From: an uncultured beta proteobacterium
GTDB lineage: Bacteria; Pseudomonadota; Gammaproteobacteria; Burkholderiales; Rhodocyclaceae
Assembly (NCBI GenBank): GCA_903946745.1
Contig: CAJAWW010000041.1
Coordinates: 1-39,992 of the forward strand
Reading direction: 5' to 3'
Length of the DNA: 39,992 bases
Shown: piece by piece, positions 33,309-39,992 of the stretch
How positions within the stretch are numbered: position 1 is the stretch's first letter
Layout of the letters: each line of letters starts with the position of its first letter
Notes under the pieces: generated by a model
Database searches by the model: none
Told to the model about the DNA's origin: nothing
The model's input: only the letters and a program-made list of their open reading frames with translations
Program-made: the position numbers and the translations under genes

Positions 33309-34223
33309 TCAGGCGAGTTGCGGGTAGAGCCGGGCCACCGCTTCCGGCGCATCGGCTACGTGGTCGAAACTGACCATTTCCCACGCCGACTGGTCGGCCA
33401 GCAGGGCGCGCAGTAGTCGATTATTCAGTGCATGGCCGGATTTATGGGCGGCAAAGGCGGCCAGCAAGGGGTGCCCTATGAGGTACAGGTCGCCGACAGC
33501 GTCAAGGATCTTGTGCTTGACGAATTCGTCGGCATAGCGCAGCCCATCGCTGTTGAGTACGCGGTATTCGTCCATCACGATGGCGTTTTCAAGGCTGCCG
33601 CCCAATGCCAGACCCTGTTCGCGCAGGGTTTCGACATCGTGCATGAAGCCAAAGGTGCGCGCCCGCGCCACTTCACGCACATACGACTGATCGGCGAAGT
33701 CAATGCGCGCGCGGGAGTCCGTCTGATCGACGGCCGGATGATTGAAAGCAATCGAGAATTCCAGACTAAAGCCGTCATAGGGTGACAACCGCGCCCACTT
33801 GTCGCCCTCGTTGACTTCAACCACTTTCGTCACGCGGATAAATTTCTTCGCAACGCTCTGTTCCTCGATACCGGCCGATTGCAACAGAAATACGAAAGGC
33901 GCGGCCGAGCCGTCCATGATCGGCAATTCTGCCGCATCAACATCAACATGGATGTTGTCGATGCCGAGGCCGGCCAGCGCCGACATCAGATGTTCAACGG
34001 TCGCCACCTTGACGCCGTCCTTTTCCAGACAGGAGGCCAGGCGGGTATCACCGACGCCGAACGGGTCAGCCTTAAGATCAACCGGCGGACTGATATCGAT
34101 GCGATGGAACACAATCCCGGTATTCGGTTGTGCCGGGCGCAGCGAAATCGTCACCTTGGCGCCGGAATGCAGACCGACGCCGGTGGCTTTAACAATGGAT
34201 TTGAGCGTGCGCTGACGAAGCAT
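33309..34223 (-). CDS. lpxC: UDP-3-O-acyl-N-acetylglucosamine deacetylase
   Basis: A 304-residue zinc amidase that makes the committed step of lipid A synthesis. Zinc ligands are H78 (VEHLMSAL), H237 and D241 ([12 protein letters not shown]), and the catalytic histidine is H264 (SGHALNN). Start ATG 34223 gives the normal [10 protein letters not shown]-terminus, but there is no Shine-Dalgarno: a T-rich run directly precedes it. The gene follows ftsZ after an 86-base gap that holds an 18-bp perfect hairpin. Confidence 0.97.
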   Translation of the reverse strand: MLRQRTLKSIVKATGVGLHSGAKVTISLRPAQPNTGIVFHRIDISPPVDLKADPFGVGDTRLASCLEKDGVKVATVEHLMSALAGLGIDNIHVDVDAAELPIMDGSAAPFVFLLQSAGIEEQSVAKKFIRVTKVVEVNEGDKWARLSPYDGFSLEFSIAFNHPAVDQTDSRARIDFADQSYVREVARARTFGFMHDVETLREQGLALGGSLENAIVMDEYRVLNSDGLRYADEFVKHKILDAVGDLYLIGHPLLAAFAAHKSGHALNNRLLRALLADQSAWEMVSFDHVADAPEAVARLYPQLA

Positions 34224-34240
34224 GAAAAAATTCTAACATG

Positions 34241-34283
34241 CGCGATCAGGCAGACGGGGGAGGCTCCCGTCTGCCTGATCGCG
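34241..34283 (-). repeat. 18-bp perfect inverted repeat between ftsZ and lpxC
   Basis: Bases 34241-34258 and 34266-34283 are exact complements with a 7-base loop. Read in the direction of transcription, the stem is followed 11 bases later by six T and then the lpxC ATG. It could act as an ftsZ terminator, an attenuator, an RNase site or a stabilising 3' end; the T run is further away than in a standard terminator. Confidence 0.85.
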
Positions 34284-34309
34284 TTGGAAAAACGACCAGT
34301 CCGATTCTT

Positions 34310-35500
34310 TCAGTCTGACTGACGACGCAAAAATGCCGGAATGTCGTAGGTGTCGACACCCGATTTGGCCATCGCTTCAGCCTGAGAGTTGCGCGGTGTG
34401 CTGCGCGCGCTGCTCATGACGGTCGTCAAGTCGAAATGCTGTTGCGACACCGTCTCGTACACTGGCTGATTGTCAGTACCCGTGCGCAGACCAACGGTTT
34501 CAACCACCACCATTTTTGGCTTTTCCACGCGCTTGACGGCACCGCCCAGACCGGTCGCCACCACGGTGACGCGCAGGCGGTCTTCCATTGATTCATCGAA
34601 CACTGCGCCGCAAATCACCGTGGCTTCCGCCGCCGTGTATTGCTTGATGGTCTTCATGACTTCTTTGTACTCACGCAGGCCCAGCGTGCTGCTGGCCGTG
34701 ATATTGACCAGCACGCCGCGCGCGCCGGAAAGCTCAATGCCTTCCAGCAGGGGGCTCAGTACCGCTTCCTCGGCTGCGATACGGGCACGGTCAACACCGG
34801 CCGCCGTGGCAGAACCCATCATGGCTTTACCCATTTCGTTCATCACGGTTTTGACGTCTTCAAAGTCGACGTTCACCAAGCCGGTGACATTGATGATCTC
34901 AGCAATGCCGCCTACCGCGTTACGCAACACGTTGTCGGCTGCCTTGAAAGCATCCAGCATGCCAACATCTTCGCCCAGCACTTCTTCAAGCTTCTCGTTG
35001 AGAATGACGATCAGCGAATCAACATGCTGCGCCATTTCGGCAATACCTTCTTCCGCCGTGCGCTTGCGCTTGCCCTCATGCTCAAAGGGCTTGGTCACCA
35101 CTGCAACGGTCAGAATGCCGAGTTCGCGCGAAACTTCGGCAACGACCGGGCCAGCACCCGTGCCCGTGCCACCGCCCATGCCGGCGGTGATGAACACCAT
35201 GTGTGCGCCTTGCAGCGCTTCGGCGATGCGTTCGCGATCCGCCTTCGCCAGTTCCTTGGCTTTTTCCGGCTTGCCACCCGCGCCCAGTCCCGGCCCTAAC
35301 TGAAGCTTGATCGGTGCGCTGCTTTTCTTCAGCGCCTGCGCATCGGTATTGCAGCAGATAAATTCAACGCCACCCACACCTTCGCGGATCATGTGTTCGA
35401 CGGCATTGCCGCCGGCACCGCCCACGCCCACCACTTTAATCACGGTTCCGCTGGGTTCCTCGTGCGGCTCCGGGGTTACGACTTCCTCGAGTTGAAACAT
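34310..35500 (-). CDS. ftsZ: Cell division GTPase FtsZ
   Basis: A 396-residue tubulin homologue that forms the division ring. The tubulin signature GMGGGTGTGAG (around 107-117), the T7-loop region and the C-terminal FtsA/ZipA-binding peptide DTYDIPAFLRRQ are present. The start at 35500 is set by a very strong AAGGAGG with a 5-base spacer; an in-frame extension of 7 codons upstream is rejected. It is 56 bases after ftsA. Confidence 0.98.
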   Translation of the reverse strand: MFQLEEVVTPEPHEEPSGTVIKVVGVGGAGGNAVEHMIREGVGGVEFICCNTDAQALKKSSAPIKLQLGPGLGAGGKPEKAKELAKADRERIAEALQGAHMVFITAGMGGGTGTGAGPVVAEVSRELGILTVAVVTKPFEHEGKRKRTAEEGIAEMAQHVDSLIVILNEKLEEVLGEDVGMLDAFKAADNVLRNAVGGIAEIINVTGLVNVDFEDVKTVMNEMGKAMMGSATAAGVDRARIAAEEAVLSPLLEGIELSGARGVLVNITASSTLGLREYKEVMKTIKQYTAAEATVICGAVFDESMEDRLRVTVVATGLGGAVKRVEKPKMVVVETVGLRTGTDNQPVYETVSQQHFDLTTVMSSARSTPRNSQAEAMAKSGVDTYDIPAFLRRQSD

Positions 35501-35556
35501 GTTTGCCTCCTTAAATAACAACTGCCATTGCGAAAATTGAAACCGTCAAAAATCCA

Positions 35557-36789
35557 TCAAAAATTCTTACCAAACCACGCCTTCATGCGCGACAAAATCT
35601 GGGCAAAGCTCTTGGGGTGCTGCGCCTTCATGCCGCGTTGCCGCTGTGCCACGCCTTCCAATAACAAGCCCATGGCCGTGGAATAGCGTGGATTGCGCAC
35701 AAAATCACGCAGATTGCCGTCGTAATGCGGCATCGCCATCTTCACGGTGTTGTGGAATATTTCTTCCCCAAGCTGGGTCATGCCCGGCATCTGCGCCGAA
35801 CCACCGGTCAACACGATGCCCGCTCGTAGCAAGCGTTCATAGCCACTGCGATGCAGTTCTTCCTGCACCTTCTGAAAAATCTCTTCAACGCGCGGCTGAA
35901 TGAATCCGGCCAGCGTCTGTCGTGAAAGCTGAGTCGCCGAGCGATCACCAACCCCCGGCACCTCGATCATTTCCTCTTGTTCGACCAGTTGCTGCAAGGC
36001 GACGCCGTAACGCATCTTGATTTCCTCGGCATCCTGCGTCGAGGTGCGCAGCGCAATCGCGATGTCATTGGTCATCTGGTCGCCGGCAATCGGGATCACC
36101 GCGGTATGACGGATCGCGCCCTGCACGAATACCGCCACATCGGTGGTGCCGCCACCAATATCCACCAGACAGACGCCTACATCCTTTTCGTCCTCGGTCA
36201 GCACGGCATAGCCCGAGGCCAGCGGCTGCAACACCAGATCTTCCACTTCCAGACCACACCGATGCACGCACTTGACAATGTTCTGCACTGCGGTCACGGC
36301 GCCGGTCACAAGATGCACCTTGACGTCCAGACGCCGTGCATCCATGCCGATAGGCTCCCTGACGCCATCCTGACCATCGACGATGAATTCCTGCACCAGC
36401 GAATGCAATATCTGATCATCGGCCGAAATCGGCGTCGCGCGCGCCGCCTCGATGGCATTTTCGACATCGAACTGCGTGACTTCCTTGTCCTTCACCACCA
36501 CCATGCCGGACGAATCCTTGCTCTTGATGTGGCTGCCGGCAATTCCGGTATAGACCTCGCGCACCTTGCAGCCGGCCATCATCTCGACTTCGGCAATCGC
36601 CTTGGAGATGGAGTTCACGGTGGCTTCGATGTTAATCACCATGCCGCGCTTGAGGCCGGTCGACTCCTGCGTGCCCAACCCGAGAATACCCAGCTTGCCC
36701 TCGGCATCAAGCTCGCCCACGATGGCGACGATCTTCGACGTCCCAATATCGAGACCGACGATCAGATCACGTTTTTGTTCCTTGCTCAT
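35557..36789 (-). CDS. ftsA: Cell division protein FtsA
   Basis: A 410-residue actin-like ATPase that tethers FtsZ to the membrane. The phosphate loops GLDIGTSKI and VDIGGGTTDVAVF, the 1C domain (around 85-165), and the C-terminal amphipathic membrane helix (about SRMKAWFGKNF) are visible. The ATG shares one base with the ftsQ stop (TGATG), so translation is coupled. Confidence 0.97.
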   Translation of the reverse strand: MSKEQKRDLIVGLDIGTSKIVAIVGELDAEGKLGILGLGTQESTGLKRGMVINIEATVNSISKAIAEVEMMAGCKVREVYTGIAGSHIKSKDSSGMVVVKDKEVTQFDVENAIEAARATPISADDQILHSLVQEFIVDGQDGVREPIGMDARRLDVKVHLVTGAVTAVQNIVKCVHRCGLEVEDLVLQPLASGYAVLTEDEKDVGVCLVDIGGGTTDVAVFVQGAIRHTAVIPIAGDQMTNDIAIALRTSTQDAEEIKMRYGVALQQLVEQEEMIEVPGVGDRSATQLSRQTLAGFIQPRVEEIFQKVQEELHRSGYERLLRAGIVLTGGSAQMPGMTQLGEEIFHNTVKMAMPHYDGNLRDFVRNPRYSTAMGLLLEGVAQRQRGMKAQHPKSFAQILSRMKAWFGKNF

Positions 36790-37601
36790 CAGCTTTTGCT
36801 CGCCCTGAGGGCGAATCCATTGGGGTAACGCATATCGACCACGCCGACCGTCTGCAGGCGCGCCCGCGATGCGGCGTAGTGCGTTGTGAATCGGCTCAGA
36901 CGCTCAATCAGCGGATGTTTGGGCTGGTCGCGCCCCAGTTCCAGCAACACGCCGTCGTCCAGTTTTAGTTGCCAGGCTTCGCGCGCGGACAAACGCGTCG
37001 CCACCGGGGTGCGGCCGATCTGCGCCAGTGCCACGACAAATTCCTGATGGCGCGCCAGAATTCTCGGTGCAGAGCCTTCCGGGCCTGAAAATACCGGCAA
37101 CGGCAGCGGCGTTGAACCGGCGAAGACTTCGCCGCGCGTGTTGACCAGTCGCGGCTCGCCATCCAGCGGCGTCCAGCGTGCCGAGGCGTGATGTTCCTCG
37201 ATGCGCAGTTCAATGCCATCCGGCCAGACCCGGCGCACATCGGCGCGACGCACCCAGGGCAGCCGTTCGAATGCTGCCTGCGCGTTCTCGAGATTAATGG
37301 TGAAAAAATTGCCATTGACCGCAGCGCGTGCCGTGTATTCGATCTGCGCCCGTGATACTTGCGCAAGCGGCGTGGCAACCACAACCTGTCGCAGCGGGAA
37401 AAATGGCAGGCGTTGTAACGCCATCGCCGCCGCCCAGATCAGCATCACGCCGCCCATCAGCAACAGCATATCGGCGGCCAGATTCATCAGCGCCGGTCGA
37501 TTCCAGAAATCTTCACCATCGCCCGGGCTGACACGTTGATTGCCCTTGCCGCTGCCACTCACCCTTGGCGCGGCTTGTTTATTCAAGGCGTGTTTAGCCA
37601 C
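36789..37601 (-). CDS. ftsQ: Cell division protein FtsQ
   Basis: A 270-residue bitopic membrane protein. A basic cytoplasmic tail of about 38 residues is followed by a membrane helix (about 40-62), the POTRA domain (about 67-140; [19 protein letters not shown]) and the FtsQ beta domain. The start is GTG 37601, overlapping the ddl stop by 8 bases, with GGGAGG 6 bases ahead. It recruits FtsB and FtsL. Confidence 0.95.
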   Translation of the reverse strand: MAKHALNKQAAPRVSGSGKGNQRVSPGDGEDFWNRPALMNLAADMLLLMGGVMLIWAAAMALQRLPFFPLRQVVVATPLAQVSRAQIEYTARAAVNGNFFTINLENAQAAFERLPWVRRADVRRVWPDGIELRIEEHHASARWTPLDGEPRLVNTRGEVFAGSTPLPLPVFSGPEGSAPRILARHQEFVVALAQIGRTPVATRLSAREAWQLKLDDGVLLELGRDQPKHPLIERLSRFTTHYAASRARLQTVGVVDMRYPNGFALRASKS

Positions 37602-38502
37602 AGCGCGCCTCCCCCAGCAGTTTCACTACCAGCGTTCCGAAACTGATGCCAGCCGCGCGCGCGGCCATCGGCACCAGCGAATGATCGGTCATGCCGGGCG
37701 AGGTATTGGCTTCCAGACAATAGAGCGTGCCGTCGGCGTCCTGCATCATGTCCATCCGCCCCCAGCCGCAACCACCAAGCACCGCAAAGGCGCGCAATGC
37801 GGTTTCACGCATGCGTGTTTCGCTCGCTGAATCCAGCCCGCAGGGAATGCGGTACTGGGTGTCATCGCGCAGATACTTGGCTTCGTAATCGTAGAACTCG
37901 GTCGCCGGCACAATGCGGATCACCGGCAAGGCCTGACCGGCCAGAATGCCGACGGTGAATTCACCACCGCCCAAAAACCGCTCGGCAATCACGCTGGGGT
38001 CGTAACGTGCGGCAAGTTCAAACGCGGCCTTCAATTCGCCAGCCTGTTTAACCTTGGTGATGCCAATACTGGAACCCTCGTTGGCTGGCTTGACGAACAG
38101 GGGCAAGCCGAGCTGCGCCTCCACGGCGGTAAAGTCGCTTTGCGGATTGAGCACGACAAAATCCGGCACCGGCAACCCTGCGGCCTGCCACACCAGTTTG
38201 GAGCGCCACTTGTCCATCGCCAAGGCCGAGGCCAGCACGCCGCTGCCGGTATAGGGAATTTCGAGCAGATCAAGCGCACCCTGCAAGGTGCCATCTTCGC
38301 CGCCGCGGCCATGCATGGCAATGAACACGCGATCAAAGCCCTCGGCATGCAAGGCTTCCAGCGGTTTGTCGCGCGGATCGAAGGCATGGGCGTCGACCTC
38401 GGCCGCTCGCAAGGCGGCCAGCACGGCGGCTCCGCTCTTCAGCGAAACCTCGCGCTCGGCCGACTTGCCGCCCATCATCACCGCTACCTTGCCAAAATCC
38501 AT
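37594..38502 (-). CDS. ddl: D-alanine--D-alanine ligase
   Basis: A 302-residue ATP-grasp ligase of the DdlB size class. Key segments are [25 protein letters not shown], the ATP-grasp lysine region [18 protein letters not shown] and the metal-binding EANTSPGMT. It makes the D-Ala-D-Ala dipeptide for peptidoglycan precursors. The start shares one base with the murB stop (TGATG). Confidence 0.97.
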   Translation of the reverse strand: MDFGKVAVMMGGKSAEREVSLKSGAAVLAALRAAEVDAHAFDPRDKPLEALHAEGFDRVFIAMHGRGGEDGTLQGALDLLEIPYTGSGVLASALAMDKWRSKLVWQAAGLPVPDFVVLNPQSDFTAVEAQLGLPLFVKPANEGSSIGITKVKQAGELKAAFELAARYDPSVIAERFLGGGEFTVGILAGQALPVIRIVPATEFYDYEAKYLRDDTQYRIPCGLDSASETRMRETALRAFAVLGGCGWGRMDMMQDADGTLYCLEANTSPGMTDHSLVPMAARAAGISFGTLVVKLLGEARCG

Positions 38503-39461
38503 CAGCTCTCCGCCCCGTTGGGGGTCGCCTTCCGCATCAATTGTTCCCGCTTCACGGTCATCTGTTCCTGTGTCTCAACGCCGACGATGCGCACCTCCTG
38601 CACCAGCCGGATTGCAAACTTTTCATCGACTGTTGTCCTAATTTGGCCGATTAGCATTTCTATCTCACTCGCGCGTGCCGCACCCCCTCGATTAACGATG
38701 AAATTTGCATGCTTTTCGGAAACCTGTGCGCCCCCGATCTGTGTGCCTTTCAATCCAGCGGCCTCGATCAGACGTGCGGCATAGTCACCCGGCGGGTTGC
38801 GAAACACCGAGCCGGCATTGGGCAGTTGCAACGGCTGGGTCGCGATGCGACGCTCCAGCAGCGCACGAATACGCCCGCGCGCAGCCTCGGTCGAGCCGGC
38901 GGGAAAGCGAAACCACGCAGCGGCAAACACTTCATCAGTGACCGCTTTCAACCCGGCGTGGCGATAGGCAATGGAAAATTCATCCGGGCTGCGGGTCACG
39001 AACTCACCCTGACGATTCAGCATCAGCACACGCTCGACATAATTCCACGTCTCGCCACCGTGACAGCCAGCATTCATCGCCAGCGCGCCGCCCACGGTGC
39101 CGGGCACGCCGGCAAGAAACTCGGCCTCGGCGCGTGCGTGGTTCGCAGCAAAACGCGCAAGCTTGGGTGAGGCAACGCCAGCTTCGGCATAGATGGAGCC
39201 GTCCGGTTCGAGCCGAAGCTCAGCCAGCGCGCCATGGGTAAAAATTGCGGTGCCGTCGAAACCGCCGTCACGCACCAGCAGATTGCTGCCCAGCCCGACC
39301 ATCAATACCGGTTCGTCGGTGCGCAGGGCGCGCAAAAATGTGGCCAGATCGGCAAGGTCAGCCGGCTGATAGCCGCGCGCCACGGCACCCCCGGCACGCC
39401 ATGAAACATGCCGCGCCATGGGTGCATCCTGTTGCAGCGTTCCGCGCCAGCTTTTAGCCAT
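38502..39461 (-). CDS. murB: UDP-N-acetylenolpyruvoylglucosamine reductase
   Basis: A 319-residue FAD enzyme that reduces UDP-GlcNAc-enolpyruvate to UDP-MurNAc. FAD-binding segments [13 protein letters not shown] and [15 protein letters not shown] are present, and the proton-donor serine lies in [11 protein letters not shown], as in the shorter (type II) enzymes; [10 protein letters not shown] holds the C-terminal glutamate. It starts 8 bases after the murC stop. A C-terminal extension past the core reads [14 protein letters not shown]. Confidence 0.96.
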   Translation of the reverse strand: MAKSWRGTLQQDAPMARHVSWRAGGAVARGYQPADLADLATFLRALRTDEPVLMVGLGSNLLVRDGGFDGTAIFTHGALAELRLEPDGSIYAEAGVASPKLARFAANHARAEAEFLAGVPGTVGGALAMNAGCHGGETWNYVERVLMLNRQGEFVTRSPDEFSIAYRHAGLKAVTDEVFAAAWFRFPAGSTEAARGRIRALLERRIATQPLQLPNAGSVFRNPPGDYAARLIEAAGLKGTQIGGAQVSEKHANFIVNRGGAARASEIEMLIGQIRTTVDEKFAIRLVQEVRIVGVETQEQMTVKREQLMRKATPNGAES

Positions 39462-39469
39462 ACCAGGTT

Positions 39470-39992
39470 TCAGCCATGCGTCATCTTGTTCACGACCTGC
39501 GCCGGTACCGCACCGATTGATCCGGCACCCATGGTGATGACCACGTCGCCCTCGCGTGCGCTGTCCAAAATGGTCTGCGGCATGTCGGCAATGCTCTCGA
39601 CAAAAACCGGTTCAACCTTGCCGGCCACGCGCACGGCACGCACCAGCGTGCGGCCATCGGCGGCAACGATGGGCGCTTCGCCCGCGGCATACACCTCGGC
39701 CAGCAGCAGCGCATCCACGCCAGAGAGCACCTTGACGAAATCCTCGAAGCAATCACGGGTGCGTGTGTAACGATGCGGCTGAAACGCCAGTACCAGCCGC
39801 CGCCCCGGGAAGGCACCGCGCGCCGCCGCCAAGGTGGCCGCCATTTCCACAGGATGATGACCGTAATCATCCACCAGCGTGAACTGGCCGCCCGTGCTGC
39901 AAGCGACTTCACCATAGCGCTGAAAGCGCCGGCCGACGCCATGAAACTCGGCCAGCGCCTTGATGATCGCCGCATCGCTCACGCCCACCTCG
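39470..39992 (-). CDS. murC: UDP-N-acetylmuramate--L-alanine ligase, C-terminal part (cut by the window edge)
   Basis: The last 174 or so residues of MurC, open to the right-hand edge. The Mur ligase C-terminal domain is recognisable by [29 protein letters not shown], and [13 protein letters not shown] near the end. The enzyme adds L-alanine to UDP-MurNAc. The GTG at 39988 is an internal valine, not the start, since the frame continues upstream with a glutamate codon. Confidence 0.95.
   Translation of the reverse strand, partial: EVGVSDAAIIKALAEFHGVGRRFQRYGEVACSTGGQFTLVDDYGHHPVEMAATLAAARGAFPGRRLVLAFQPHRYTRTRDCFEDFVKVLSGVDALLLAEVYAAGEAPIVAADGRTLVRAVRVAGKVEPVFVESIADMPQTILDSAREGDVVITMGAGSIGAVPAQVVNKMTHG

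Noticed and set aside
34224-34290. Reading the ftsZ-lpxC hairpin as a plain rho-independent terminator
   Set aside because: The T run begins 11 bases after the stem rather than directly after it, so it is listed as an inverted repeat of open function.
34470-35303. 277-codon open frame antisense to ftsZ
   Set aside because: Ser/Thr/Pro-rich shadow of ftsZ without motifs or a ribosome site.

Overview
The window is a gene-dense, GC-rich (about 60% by eye) chromosomal segment that reads as a betaproteobacterium. The evidence is the dcw-type run murC-murB-ddl-ftsQ-ftsA-ftsZ-lpxC, followed by an M23 peptidase and secA, together with a ccoNOQP operon and class I PHA synthase. A genus cannot be fixed from sequence alone; a microaerobic or denitrifying member of the Rhodocyclales/Nitrosomonadales would fit. 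No rRNA, tRNA, insertion sequence, phage gene or CRISPR array was seen, and no stretch over 300 bases lacks a gene.

Layout. (1) Bases 1-9344, plus strand: the end of an Fe-S flavoprotein, then the complete cbb3-type cytochrome oxidase locus: ccoI (copper ATPase), ccoS, an FNR-type site, ccoN-ccoO-ccoQ-ccoP, a strong intrinsic terminator, ccoG, ccoH/fixH and a 46-residue membrane protein. (2) 9362-15609: a universal stress protein, PHA synthase, and then a gas-sensing island. The island holds a degenerate chemoreceptor-tip protein translationally coupled to an ODP-type di-iron metallo-beta-lactamase-fold protein. A second FNR/DNR-type site follows, leading into a hemerythrin, a DUF2249 protein, an NnrS-like multi-span membrane protein and a SirB2 protein. 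(3) 15638-22782: crcB-hrpA on the minus strand; glnS and ppk2 on the plus strand. (4) 22864-27299: an HPt/HD-GYP-like protein, fructose-1,6-bisphosphatase, a response regulator with a TPR-rich tail, and a small soluble histidine kinase. (5) 27359-39992, almost all minus strand: cell-wall and division genes, lpxC, M23 peptidase, secA, then mtnA and a FucA-like class II aldolase. One DUF721/DciA-like gene runs the other way.

How the genes fit together: the cbb3 oxidase and the di-iron/hemerythrin/NnrS-like genes suggest life at low oxygen with exposure to nitric oxide, and both groups carry well-formed FNR/DNR-type boxes placed for class II activation. PHA synthase, FBPase and PPK2 point to carbon and polyphosphate/nucleotide management. 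mtnA with a class II aldolase suggests salvage of methylthioadenosine through the DHAP-shunt type of pathway rather than the full methionine salvage cycle.

The most unusual items are the chemoreceptor-tip/ODP pair beside a hemerythrin operon, the mtnA-aldolase pair squeezed against secA, an 18-bp perfect hairpin between ftsZ and lpxC, a phosphorelay-like set flanking fbp, and several short tandem duplications at or near gene borders.
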